Part shown: piece by piece, positions 22,885 to 34,074 of the stretch
Layout of the letters: every line of letters begins with the position of its first letter
Numbering within the stretch: position 1 is the stretch's first letter
From: Platycnemis pennipes
Lineage: Eukaryota; Arthropoda; Insecta; Odonata; Platycnemididae
DNA: 64,000 nucleotides
Assembly (NCBI GenBank): GCA_933228895.1
Contig: OW121855.1
Location: 47,754,698-47,818,697 of the forward strand
Direction: 5' to 3'
Notes under the pieces: generated by a model
The model's input: only the letters and a program-made list of their open reading frames with translations
The model's database searches: none
Told to the model about the DNA's origin: nothing
Program-made: the position numbers and the translations under genes

Positions 22885-22950
22885 GTTGCTTCATCCCCTG
22901 ACGTACACACTTACAGTAAGCTGCAGGGTGTTGTTTGGATGTAGACGCAG
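22885..22950 (+). mobile_element. LINE 3'-end remnant with partial GATGTA tail
   Basis: GCTTCATCCCCTGACGTACA (22,888-22,907), then CTTACAGTAAGCTGCAGGGTG, then GGATGTAGACGCAG correspond block by block to CTCACCCCCTGCCACACACC, GGTGGCTTGCAGGGTA and the GATGTA tail of the better copies. The next bases belong to a SINE family 1 body, so two elements are juxtaposed here. Confidence 0.65.
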
Positions 22951-22959
22951 ATTTAGAAT

Positions 22960-23090
22960 GAGAGTTAAAACCGGATACCCCGTGTCATGGCTTGCTTCAT
23001 TAAGAGTAAATCCTTGCAAACCACTGTCGGGTTTCTCTCCACACTTCCTCTTCTTCCTCACTTCCTAAAATCATTTCCCTAGCGTCACAA
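22960..23090 (+). mobile_element. SINE family 1 fragment (body only)
   Basis: CCGTGTCATGGCTTGCTTCA, AAGAGTAAATCC, CTGTCGGGTTTCTCTCCACA and CTTCCTCTTCTTCCTC follow the body of the copy at 13.3 kb (CCGTGGTCTAATTGGCATC, GAAGAGCAGG, CCAGGTTTCTCTCTACC). The tRNA-like head is absent, replaced upstream by the LINE tail. Confidence 0.55.
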
Positions 23091-23094
23091 ATCT

Positions 23095-26000
23095 CGGCAG
23101 AAATCGCTTTTTCCCAATAATTACTACTGTCACTACTATATCTGGCCTTGTCAAGCTTGGATTATACAATATTATTCTCAGACCCGCAGCAGTTACGTAC
23201 AAAAAAATACGTTAAGTAGCTGTCATTATTCACGATCGTGGAGCAACAGTAAGGCAGAGACAAGATCAAGGTCCTCAATGAAAATATATGTCCCAATAAA
23301 AAACCTGAATTAACTGATTATTCAAATAACTAAGGAAGTTATAAGAGAAGTTAATGAGTTAAGAAGACAATACAAGTTGAAGTATTACCTCAGCAACAGT
23401 GGTAAGTCGGTCGTGAGTGATTGAATGGTCATAGTTACTCCTTTTGTAAGATTGATTACTGCACTGGGTTACACAGATAATCGAGCACCTCTTCTTGGTC
23501 ATTCATCTTCGAAATTAATGACACCATCACGTCAACTGCAGCTCTTGCTTACGAATCGTGATTGGCATCGAGCACAACTCTTGCAAGTTGGAGTGTGATT
23601 GGCGTCACTGGCAGCTTTCTAAGCAATTTGTCGTTGCTGACAATCTTCAAACCTTCCATTATTGTTGCGATTGGTAATTATCAAACTGCAGTGTGATAGG
23701 TTTGAAAACATTCTCCCTTGTTCAAATAAGTCTGCCTATGTTAGAACTAAAAATATTCATTCAAATTTTGCATGGATTGTTGCAGGAAAATATCTAGGTA
23801 TTCCTTCCTATCCATTTGTTTCCATTAAGGGAACACCATTTACATTTTTGTACTTTTTAGAGAGGGGTAAAACTTTTGTTCATTGCAAAACATTCAGGAG
23901 AATAAATCTACGCTGCATTTTAAATTATTTATTTATGATTGAATAAATCCCGAATTCGTAATTAATATCTCAATATTATTATATCATTTAATAGATTCTC
24001 CTCGCATTATTTTCTCTCTGTTACCTTGTCACTTCAATATAAATGCATTTTTTTCCTAATAGTTTATCCCATTTTTCTAAACAATTAAATCAGTATTGGA
24101 TTTATAACGATTCTAAATTGAATGAAATATGATAATTGAATTATTTTTATTCATATGGCTTGGTTAATTGCCCACTCATTCAAAAGAGAAATTAAGGTGT
24201 TAAAGTTTTTTGTCACAATTAGCACGCGTATTATATTTGCACTTGTACAAGTTTTTATCCATTTATAAGTGATCAGAGTGAAATGAATGTGATCCAATAG
24301 TATTTCACATTTTATGCTCGTAGGTATTATAGCTACTAATGGTCTTTGAATTTTCTGCTTTCGAAAATAGCGTTTAATTTACCGGATTGAGCGTGTGAAA
24401 AGTAATTAATGGATGTATAGAACTCATAATGCACGAATATGTGTTACCAAAAACAAGAAATATAAGGGTCGCTATTCGCAATAAAGGTATTAACATCATT
24501 TCATGCGTCGAAAGTCCTGATATTCATTTTAAAATGAGCCGAAACCTCGTCATGCACTGACAGGATGCATACATGTGTGTAATTTGCCACCAAAACAAAC
24601 AACAGCAAAGTTTACAGCTATTCACCACTCTCAGGATGTACCGTTGGTTCTACAGTGCTGATTCTTTGTATAAATAAGTGAACGACACATAAATTTCCAT
24701 TATATTAACGAATGTACCCTTTGGTAGATATAAAGCACTTGCGGGACACGATGGAGCCAACGATCCTCAAGTCCTGGGTCAAACTAAAGTGAAGCCTTGT
24801 GGAATTATCAGCTAAACTGAAAGTTTTCTCATATTCTGGGTCCATTAGTAGATGTCTCGGGTGCCGTAAATTGGGGCAGGGAAGGAAACTGACCACTCTC
24901 GTGAATCAGAATTTGGAACTGCGAAAGACTTAGAATCAGATAATATTTGTATTACCTGTCATTAAAACAGCTTCGTGAATGAAGATTTTGCCAAACTCAA
25001 CTCTTTTTAACGGTGCTAGTTTAATAATGTATGGATTGAATTATCTAACCTCTTTTGTGCTTTGTAATATTGAAATATATCATTGCTTTTTTAATTTTCT
25101 TTCGGCATTAGAACTCAAGTAAGTCTTGTTCCATTTTTAAGTGTGTAAGCTTTTAACAAATGCTGGATATATTTTGTTATTAGTTTCCTCTGATTTCAAT
25201 AGCTCAGCTGATAAAAATATTTAATTTTCTACTTTAATTAAATTGTCTTGCTCAATTTAATTTAACAAAACGTCTATCGGTTTACTGTTAAACACTTATA
25301 TAACACTTGTACGTCATCAAGCACCAAGACTCAACACGCTATCTCTACATAAGACACTAGCATTTTACTGCTCCTGTTGATATACCTAAGTATTCACAAA
25401 CATTTATGGTAACGGAACTGGTAATGTAAGGTGGATATCAGCAGTGATATTCAAGAAATTGCTATAATAGTTAGACTTGTTAACTCCGAATTGGCAAAAA
25501 AATTAGTCTGCGAGTCACTACTAGATATTAGGTTGAAGAGCTTTGGTTATTCTGTAGGGAATTGAAATTGAAATACGTATGATTGTAATTGTTTTAGGCA
25601 TTTTCTTGCATTTTTAACACGCAACAGCAAATATTCGCCTACAAATAGCGCAGTGAATTTTCAAATGACATTTTTTTTATCAGGAACTCTATAGGTACCA
25701 TAATTCACGGTGAATATTGCTGGCTGAAGATTAAAAGCAGTGCCAAATAAATTAACTAACACATGTTTACTGAATGGTAGTGCATGCTTTGTGCAGAATC
25801 ACTCCATGCTGTATGAGTTTGCGATATTTTGGAGGGCATTAGGTAGCTATTGACGTACATGCAACTAAATTACACTCAAGTAGTAGTGAGTTTAGAGCTT
25901 TTCTGTGCTGACCGGAGGTTCCGGAATTACATTCGAAAATGGCTCTTGGATGAGTCCAATTATACCCACTATGTATGAGTTTGTTGAAAACAGATAATAA

Positions 26001-27460
26001 TATTAATATATTGTCTTCTGAAAAATCATGGGTATTCTAGGGACAGGAACAGGCCTTGCTAACTAGTGTGGAATCTTTACGCTCTCGGACCCTGTATGTT
26101 GTTGCTAAACTCACCAACAAAACCTATCCTCAGCTCAAACACTGTAGCTTGGTTTGGTAACATACTCAGCGCATTATTAATAAACTTTCTTATTTTTTCT
26201 TTTTAGTCAAAGTGGAAATATAAATGATCATTATCTACGATGATAGATACAATATTAATTTTAGTAATCTGGAGAAAATGTAAAAAGGGATGGATTTGGA
26301 TGTACTTCAGTGAAAAATGGAGGCAATATTTGAGATGGGTGATATAGTTTTAGTATAATTAAAATGTGCTAAATTGAAGGTGCAGTATAACGTTATAACG
26401 GTCGTTATTTACACCTCTTTTAAGATAGTTAGTGGTTAAACAAATATTAATTTGTTGAAGATAGTAAGTGGCTTGTATTTTCCTTTCAAATGACAATTTT
26501 CTCCACCATTGAGTGGGCTAATTAATGGTGACGCCATAACAAAATGCTCTCCTTAGTCGTGAAAAGCGAAATAAAAACGCTTCTCTCACTTTGCGATTCA
26601 GAGTATATTATGCCCAATCAACTGTTACTTTTCTCTGCTGGTCTTCGAACCATTAATTCAGTAACTATCCACAAATGATATATCAAATTATTTCTTGCAC
26701 TTGACTTTATTTAAAAAAATCTAAGCTTTTGTTAAATTTATTCTTGCTCTTTCCACTTTATCCTAAACATACGTGATCATAATGGCTTGATTTTCGTGTG
26801 CCTCGATTGTAACCCTCATTTTTTCAGTACTCCTCAGTGTCAAATTCCTAACTCAAATCGATTTCTTCATCTTTGGAGGCAGTATTGCTTTGACTTAGCA
26901 AAAAAACGATTTGATGGAGAGGAGAAGGATATTCGATGAGAAGGTTGCAAAAATAATTTTAAAGGGCTTTGAACTAGTCTGTTTTGGCTCTCAATGTGAC
27001 TATAAAGCAGCATAATAATCAGAAGTCAGTACCGCCTCAAAACCGCTCAACGCTTGCGTGTTAAAATAAAACATTTACAGCTTAACCTCCGCAATTAATG
27101 TATATACTTTGATGGATGTAATTGCTTAAACGGGTAACATCCATATTTTTATGATTAAGTATATGGTCCCTTAATTCTCATGGTCCCAAAGGCGAACGAT
27201 GGCGCATCAGCATGTTGTTTTTTCACCAAGATAACTTAAATACTGCAGCTTGGGTACTTACGTTCCATCTCTGGTTCACGACTCGTATCAGAGAAAACTT
27301 TTCCGACAGATGAAGAGTAATAATTAAATGTATTTTCTATATAAACTTAAGTGTTTATCATGTTACCAGGTGTGTTTTTCATGTGAATTGTACAAAATCT
27401 ATCCTCCTGAGGATTATGAGGTGGGAAGCTGTATTGCATGTAAAGTTTCCATGTTACCAT
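23095..27460. other. AT-rich desert, no gene recognised
   Basis: About 4.4 kb of AT-rich, stop-dense sequence. One 94-residue plus frame (23,662) ends in ordinary AT-rich sequence and has no recognisable domain. No relatives of the repeats elsewhere in the window were noticed. Confidence 0.6.
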
Positions 27461-27467
27461 AGTCATT

Positions 27468-27622
27468 TGCGTATCTAGAAGCGTCTGAAGGAGGGGGGGG
27501 GGGCTGTGACAACCGAAACCCCAATGTAAACGGGGGGTCCGGGAATTTTAAAACTAGGTATACATTTTTTTACCAAAGGGTTACAACCCCAACCCCACCC
27601 CCCCTGGATACGCCTATAACCT
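27468..27622. mobile_element. MITE-like element with G-run/C-run inverted termini
   Basis: The left end reads TTTGCGTATCTAGAAGCG followed by a run of eleven G (27,493-27,503). The right end reads CCCCACCCCCCCTGGATACGCC, so GCGTATC-AG-G(n) is repeated in inverted orientation about 150 bp apart. Ends of this type (GGCGTATCCAGGGGGG) are familiar from short non-autonomous elements in many animal genomes. No coding sequence lies between. Confidence 0.55.
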
Positions 27623-27689
27623 AAGTGGATAAATTGGTTTTTAACAATAATATCATGGACTTGTTACAATATGATTCTTTGCTCAGCAA

Positions 27690-27765
27690 AAATGCGTGTC
27701 TGGTGCGGAGCAATCCCTGCCACATACCCTTTATTTTTTTGCAGGATACAGTGTGGATCTAAATT
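27690..27765 (+). mobile_element. LINE 3'-end remnant
   Basis: CAATCCCTGCCACATACCCT (27,711-27,730), then TTGCAGGATA, then GTGTGGATCTAAAT line up with CCCCTGCCACACACCTTT, TTGCAGGGTA and the GTAGATGTA tail of intact copies. The central GGTGGC is replaced by a T-rich segment. Another 5'-truncated fragment. Confidence 0.55.
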
Positions 27766-27769
27766 TCGT

Positions 27770-27995
27770 GCAGGGCCCGTCAGATAGGACGATGAACTGT
27801 TTCAAATACTTCCTTTTTTAAAATACATATATATCGATTTTCTCCTGAAAATTTGCCAGTGCCTAGAATTCCCAATTCTAAAGAATTACTCACCTACTTG
27901 GAATGAACAAATAATTTCAACTGCCGAGTGCCTGCCCGTGAGGTGTAGAACTTCAACAAGCCTAAAAAGGGAAAAAGAAACTTTATTCATTGGGG
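27770..27995. other. Unremarkable AT-rich sequence
   Basis: Separates the LINE fragment from the following purine island. Nothing recognised. Confidence 0.5.
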
Positions 27996-27999
27996 AAAA

Positions 28000-28150
28000 T
28001 AAAATAAGGGGAAGGTATTGCAGAGGACGAGGGGGGAAATGGGGATAACACGCTGTGGGGAGGGTGGGAGGGATGGCAGAAGAGGAGATTAACCCGAAGG
28101 GAGGTAGGGAGTGGTGGATTTTGGGGTGGAATGGGGATTGGCATGGATAG
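28000..28150. repeat. Short purine-rich (G/A) island
   Basis: The plus strand is GGGGAAATGGGGAT- and GGGAGGGATGG-like for about 150 bp. The overlapping minus-strand frames (74 and 105 residues) are Pro/Ser/Leu-rich artefacts. Confidence 0.6.
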
Positions 28151-28154
28151 AAGG

Positions 28155-29580
28155 GCTTTTTTATGCACGACATCTCCTCGCTGATTTCCCCACTCCTGCT
28201 CATTCAAAAGGTTTTTCGAAGGAAGGCCAGCACGTAATCAATTTCCTTTTTATAAATGTCCCTTCGTAATTAAATCTTTTGTCAGGCGCTGCACATTTTT
28301 TTCTCTCCTCGTCTCCATCGCCCCTTCCATTTTTTTATATTTGTGTTTCTCTTCTTCAGTTAAGGGCGCCGCTCTAAGACCCTATTGGTACTCTGGGGTA
28401 ATTCCTTCCACTCTGTTCTAGCCTTTCATGCTTTTTTTTAGGCCGATGGAAATTAATTTTACGTTTTGGTGAGAAAAGAGTCAAAATTTTACGTTAGGAT
28501 TATGGTAATCATAATGCTATTTTGTCTCATTGGGCTGGTTGCCATTTGAGGTTAAATATCCCTGCAAAATTGTAAGATTTCGGAAGTGTGTGTTTCAAAG
28601 TTTCATAGGCTCTGAAATTTTTTACGAGGACACCGAACCATTTTCCTTGAAATAATAAAAATTCAGCCTCCAAATGGATAATTTTTCTTTATTTGTAGCG
28701 TTTTAAGATTATAAATTATTCACAAGTATTTGATGATGAAAATTGGTAAAAATATACTCAAATTAGTGCGTCATAGCGTCGCAGTATGTGAGTTTTCAGG
28801 AAACGGAAATTTTAGAAGAATTCGGAAAGGCTTGTCTTTTACTCTTAACAATTAGGAGACTTGAACTTTTTTACGTGAATCTTTAAATCATCTGATCATT
28901 GAAGTCAACGCTGTCACGCTCATTAATTTATTTAGACTATTAGCTTGAATTTTTATTTTTTTTATTACTGATGTCGTTAATCTTTTTGATTTTGTGCTCA
29001 GGTAGGAATGCGTATTAACTCCAATCATTCTATTCCTTCACCATTTTTACAAATAATGAATTACAGCGAAATGAACTTAAATTTATCGTTCAAGTTATCT
29101 TTTTCTGGCTCAAGTTTAAATATAAATGAATTCACTAACGTGAGGATTTACGACGGATTAAGCTCAAGAGCAGCGACGCTACCTACCGTTTATTCTATTC
29201 CATTCTTCAGCACAAGTCATCAATCCTAAGCTTGATTTGAGAAAGCTTTCTACTTAATTATCCTATCGGCCAATTTCTTCAATTTTGCACAATTATTTTC
29301 TTTAACATTTATTCCGCTAATGAAAGCAAATGATTTCCAACGGAAGAAGCTTTAGCTGAGTTGACTTTCTCCGTATTTTAAGCGTGAGATCCTCGCATGG
29401 TGTCAATTTCTGCTTGTTTATTACAATAGAGATGATAATTATCCTCCATAACTTTTGAATTCCTAATTTCTGAGGCACAGTTGAGGGAATCTTAAGACAT
29501 AATTCCCCTCCCACTTCCCTCCCGCGGCCTTTTTAATTTCACCGGTTCCTCCAGCAGAATTCGCGAGTCTCTCATACGGA
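28155..29580. other. AT-rich stretch, nothing recognised
   Basis: Stop-dense AT-rich sequence with isolated short frames (65-73 residues) of unknown origin. Confidence 0.55.
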
Positions 29581-29689
29581 GGAGGGAAGGATCAGGAGGG
29601 AGGTAAGAGCAATACCTGCCGCGTCCTTTTTTTACCGCTCAATTTCCGCAACTTTTGTCCAAATCTATGACTTATTAATTTGTTGGGCC

Positions 29690-30980
29690 GTGGGAGGAGT
29701 CGTATGTCGGGGAGGTGGAGGGGAAACGGCGGAGGAAGGTTTAGGGGGGGGCTGGCTGGTTAAGGGAGAGGGAGAGAAGTTCTTAAAGCCTTAAGAATCG
29801 CTTCGGTGGAGCCAATTATCTCGAATCCTTCCCCACCCCGTCTTCTGCCTCCCCCACTACGATTTCTGCCCTATTTTTCCCATCCCTTCGCTCGGCCTTG
29901 CTCCATCCCGCAATACCCGAGCACGTATACACCCTTTTCCCCCGCGTAGCCCCGGTTTTTACCTCCCCCCCATTTTTACCCGACCGAAATCTAGTGCCTC
30001 CTCTCCCTCCCCCTTTCTCGCCCCTCCCACAAACCCTGACCGGAGCAGTCCCCCTCTCCTTCCACCTTTAACGCTTCCCTTCACGGAAAAAGCCCGTCCC
30101 TCCCACTCCAGCTGCTTCGTCTTCTTGGAAACTCGGCTTGTCGGCCCAAGCCCTGGCCCCCCCTCTCACCCACGCCTCCCTTTTCCCGCGATCCTCATTT
30201 GTTCTGCCCGGAGAGCTCCCGTACCCCCTCGCGCTCCCAACCCTCTCTTCTCTAACCAGGCTCTTTCTCCTTCAGGAACTCCATCCCTTCCCACCTTCCA
30301 GCTCTTCCCCTTCCTCCCTCATTTATGGGCCAACTTTTCCCTTCTTAACCTTTGTTCTTTTTTCGGATTCCTCCACCTCCTGTCATTCATTCCTTATTGC
30401 AACCTTCCCCCTTCGACCCCTTCCCCTGGCTAACCCCCATCCACCCCCGCTTAAATTTTCCTACCTTTGCTACCCATCCTCTTCCTCTCTCTCTCTCCTC
30501 TTTCAACCTCCGTTATTATTCTTTTTTCATCCTTTCCTGTCTTTCTTTCTTTCGCTAACAACTCCCCCGCCTCCACTCCTCACTTCACCGCTTCCTTTCT
30601 CTTCCTTTAGTCCCCCTCCCTTTCCGCTTTTTCATTCTTTTCGCTCTAATTTCCTCCATCCCCACCCCTTCACCCGCTCTCTCTCTCTCTCTGTCTCTTC
30701 CTCTGTCTCACCTCTCTTCACTCCCCACCATCGCAATCCCCTCCCTCGCGTTAAACTTTGCTTACAAAATGTTTCATCATCTCCGTCATCAGTGGTACAC
30801 TTTGGGCATATTTTATTCCTTCCTTTTTCAAATGGGTGGGCCTTCCTCCGTCGAATTCCTTTCTCCTTCGTCCCTCCCGCTCTACCTCTCCTCCTTTGCT
30901 TTCTCTCTCTTCCTCCCCCCAAGCCCTTCAGCACCTCCCCCTAAACCTCTTTACTTTCCCGCGCCCTGGTCGCGTTTCAT
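29690..30980. repeat. Large pyrimidine-rich (C/T) island with leading purine patch
   Basis: A short purine patch (29,690-29,785) gives way to about 1.1 kb that is overwhelmingly C/T on the plus strand, including (CT)n near 30,675-30,695. A 268-residue plus frame (30,138-30,944) spans it; its translation is nearly all Pro, Ser, Leu and Phe with no domain or signal structure. Overlapping frames in other registers are also open. I regard all as by-products of a strand-asymmetric tract. Confidence 0.75.
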
Positions 30981-31213
30981 CTTCTTCAAAAATTGCTGCA
31001 CGGCAAAGTGTTGCGGTTGAGTTTTCATTTCACCTTTCTCTTAAAGTTTGGGGTGGAAATAGCGTGACTCCGAGATTGCTGGACGCACTTTCATTTTCCG
31101 ATGTGACTTTGCAGAGTAATTTCATTTCAGAGAGCACTTTTTATACCAGTGTAATTTTATCTGCCAGCCTTTGATTTCATGGAGAGAGATAAATACTATT
31201 TGTTCTCTCCGGT

Positions 31214-31995
31214 GAGATGATAATATCAGTCTCTGTTTAATAAAGATAAATGAATGATAGAAATCCATTCACAAAGTCTAGATTTCTATGGACTACCATC
31301 CTCGTTTATGAATTTTCGTGAATTGGTGACATGACATTGATAATTCTAGAATAGTGTGATGGATGAGCTTGAAGACGTCAAGGCGAGATAATAATATCGG
31401 TTTCTGTCTAATAAAGATAAATGAAAGCTAGAATTGCATTCATAAATTTTGAATTTTCTATCGACTATCCTTTAGTTGTATCCCTGTTAATTATTATACT
31501 ATTCATATCGTCTCTTGTAAATATTGTATTACTTTACTTTTCCTGAATATATGTATTCGTGATTTTAAATAGGATACCTCCCCTTTTCTGTTACTTCTGT
31601 TCCTCAATTATTTATGTTAAGTTCTAGTTAAGTTAAGTTCTGTATCTTTTATTATTTTGTTATATTTTCATTTCTTTGTTGTTGTTGTAATCGATTGTGC
31701 TGTTTCTCAGTTAGTGTCTCAGCTAAATATTATTTTTTATATCATTTCGAATAACATATTTGTCCAAATTTTTCTTTTTGCTTCTCTTTCTGTATTAGTT
31801 CGGTAAAGTTTGTTTTCCATTGTAATACCACAGAGTCTACTGAATATGGTATACATGTTCCATAAGACAAATGACTGAAAGCAATATATTTATATATTAT
31901 TAAAATTATTATCCTAGTCTATGAGTTGTCGTGAAATCATGACATGTGATTATTGACAATTCTAGAAAAGTCTGATGCATGAGAGTGAAGACAAC
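31214..31995 (+). repeat. Three diverged copies of a roughly 170-bp repeat
   Basis: GAGATGATAATATCAGTCTC at 31,214 is repeated as GAGATAATAATATCGGTTTC at 31,385, an offset of 171 bp, and the match continues through AATAAAGATAAATGAA. The second half of the first unit (31,297-31,381, with TGACATGACATTG and AATTCTAGAATAGTGTGATG) recurs at 31,910-31,995 with ATGACATGTGATTATTG and AATTCTAGAAAAGTCTGATG. The copies are diverged but collinear, so the segment looks like an old short tandem array partly split by unrelated sequence. Confidence 0.7.
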
Positions 31996-32087
31996 GAGTT
32001 CGTCCTTTAGGTTGTAGGTGATAGCTGCAAGTTTACATACTTGGTAGCTCTGGAACAGAGTAGCTGTTCGTCAAGAAAATGACGATC

Positions 32088-32420
32088 AGGTTGGTCTTGT
32101 AGCCATAAGAATAGTCTCTCACTTGCCTGGGCTTGAATCCCGGCAGTTGCAAAGATTTTTCACGGGCACATTGGCCTTGGTTACTGTTAGGAAAGCACTT
32201 AAATGCAGTACTCCATCCTTCGAATGGGACGTTAAGCCGTGGCCTTAACCTTTTGGCGCCTTTCTTTTTTGATAGCATGATTATTCCAACGCAGAGTTCC
32301 TCATTACTCTTTCTCCGCTCCCTGAAAATTTCCCAACTCTTTCCAAATGCCCACCCATCCTTAAATGGCGCTAATGACCTCAGCAGTATGTTGCCACATT
32401 CCGAATAGCTACTGTTACTA
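32088..32420 (+). mobile_element. tRNA-derived SINE, family 1 (near full length)
   Basis: The tRNA-like head runs through GGTCTTGTAGCC and the B box GGGCTTGAATCCCGGC (about 32,129-32,144). The body has CAGTACTCCATCC, then GAATGGGACGTTAAGCCGTG (about 32,222-32,241) and GGCGCCTTTCTTTT. The 3' part contains GGCGCTAATGACCTCAGCAG followed by ACTGTTACTACT. It is the most complete copy of this family here and shows the 3' part lost from the others. Confidence 0.8.
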
Positions 32421-32424
32421 CTCC

Positions 32425-33265
32425 GTCAAAAAAGCGGTCGTGGACCGGAAGTGGTGGGGTTTGGACGTGTCATTGGTCTATCCTTGAGTAACGTATGCCG
32501 AAATAATGATGCAGATGCCTGTGAAGTTGTCGTGACTTGGAGACGAGACTTGGATACGTCAACAGTTGTACACTCACTTGGAGGAGAGGACAGAAGCTTT
32601 TCGTCAGATGAGGCTCAACGACACTCATCACTGTAGATCTTAAAGCGAGAAAAATTACCGAAATGTACATTAAAAATAGGCAAAACAAATGTGCAAATCA
32701 AACTGGGACATGGGAAGATGGAAGCCGCGGAAAGGATGATGAGTAACCAGTTCAACGAACGTGGCGCAACGAATAATATCGCTAATATTGCTGGAAAAAA
32801 CAGGAGAAGTTTTAACTGAACGTGAAGGAGTAGCTTTCTTTATTATTTGCTTATGATATCCCAACCAACCACTGGTGTCCTTAATCCCTTTCCCCAACAC
32901 TGGAAATATGCAATATATCGTTGGTACCTTACAGAATTTTTCCCTTTGATAGATGACATATTTCATGTTTTTTTACGTTTTTATGACGTCGTGTCTTATT
33001 TTGCAGCTTGCATTGTTACCCAGGCACTATTCCCCAATTCCATATAAAATTAAACAAAAAGTTATTGCTCAGCTCTTGTGTCTTTATCTGTTCAAAATTA
33101 TGCTTTTAATATCTCCCACGGAATGTTATAAAATATAAATTTACGGGGATAACACTGACCATTTTTTACCAATTCACGATGTTATGGTTTATAAAAAACC
33201 TTATTAAAAACGAAGGATTATTAAAAACCTTCCTTTTAAATGAAAAGTGTATGGTCATTAATTAT
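32425..33265. other. Mixed composition, no gene recognised
   Basis: Several short frames (60-98 residues) overlap on both strands around 32,450-33,140. None resembles a known protein. The segment near 33,180-33,240 repeats AACCTTATTAAAAACGAAGG- and TTATTAAAAACCTTCC-like words. Confidence 0.5.
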
Positions 33266-33271
33266 GTATCA

Positions 33272-33315
33272 TCTCATCAGCACGTGTTGATTGGCGAAAC
33301 CAGTTTTGATAAGGT
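33272..33315 (+). repeat. CATCAG / CGAAACCAG motif block
   Basis: CTCATCAGCACGTG, a short spacer, then GGCGAAACCAGTTTTGATAA. The box order (CATCAG or CTGATGA-like, spacer, then CGAAAC plus CNGTT) is the one found in the arms of the foldback elements at 13.8 and 45.0 kb and at 54.0 kb. No inverted partner was found here. Confidence 0.5.
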
Positions 33316-33319
33316 GTTC

Positions 33320-33885
33320 ACATCCTACGATTAATATTTTACACAGTCAAATTCAACATATTTTTTCCTGAAAGTGCGTAAGCAGCATCCGTAAAAGAAT
33401 ACTTAACTGTTGAGAGCATATGTACATAGTTTTCCAATGGAGTAGCTATTCTGATACTCGTTAAATTAAAGTCATGTACAGGAATCATCGCCGCCAATCC
33501 TGCTTTGTGTATCTTTTAAGAAGGGGTTAGTTTCCCGGAATTCGATCATCATGTCACTCACTTTTACAAATGGGGCATCGTTATTATTTTTTGTCAAAAT
33601 ATGAGAAATGAAACTTTCCATGGATGAAATTCAATCCTTTTCCATTTGCACAAAATCCCAAGAAAAATATTTGCTGAAACGGTGGAGTGTCTCACGCCTG
33701 TCTAAATACGAAATTCTCTTTTCCCCGTTTACGTCGTATTTCATAATTGTCTCCACGAAATCGCAAAATTTCTGGTTCTTGGTGCTAGGTTTTGTTCGTG
33801 AAATGAAGTCAATTTTCTTTTATTCAAATAGTTAATCATTTGTTACCGGATCAGCTGTAGCACGTATGTTTTCTCCTGTGCGGCA
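33320..33885. other. AT-rich stretch, nothing recognised
   Basis: A 75-residue plus frame (33,608-33,835) has normal composition but no recognisable family. I leave it uncalled. Confidence 0.45.
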
Positions 33886-33889
33886 GCTT

Positions 33890-34070
33890 TAATCAAAGAT
33901 GTGCGGATTTTCACCCAAAGGCCACTAAAACGTGTCATCTGGTCTCATTTCGCCCACGGGACACCGATTGTGTGACCCCGCCCTTTAAAGGGCGACCAGC
34001 ATATGCCGATAAATTTCCATTTTGAGAACATTTCCCGCCCGCTCTGCCCTTTTCGCCAAATAAGTCATTG
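33890..34070. promoter_or_regulatory. Balanced segment with a 16-bp perfect palindrome
   Basis: CGCCCTTTAAAGGGCG at 33,979-33,994 is a perfect 16-bp palindrome within a balanced, CpG-containing segment that contrasts with the AT-rich flanks. The segment also contains GCCGATAAATTTCC and CCATTTTG. A dyad-binding transcription factor site is plausible, but no known factor is assigned. Confidence 0.35.
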
Positions 34071-34074
34071 ATCC

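Noticed and set aside
30138..30944. A 268-codon plus-strand open frame
   Set aside because: A pyrimidine-tract artefact; overlapping frames in other registers are also open.
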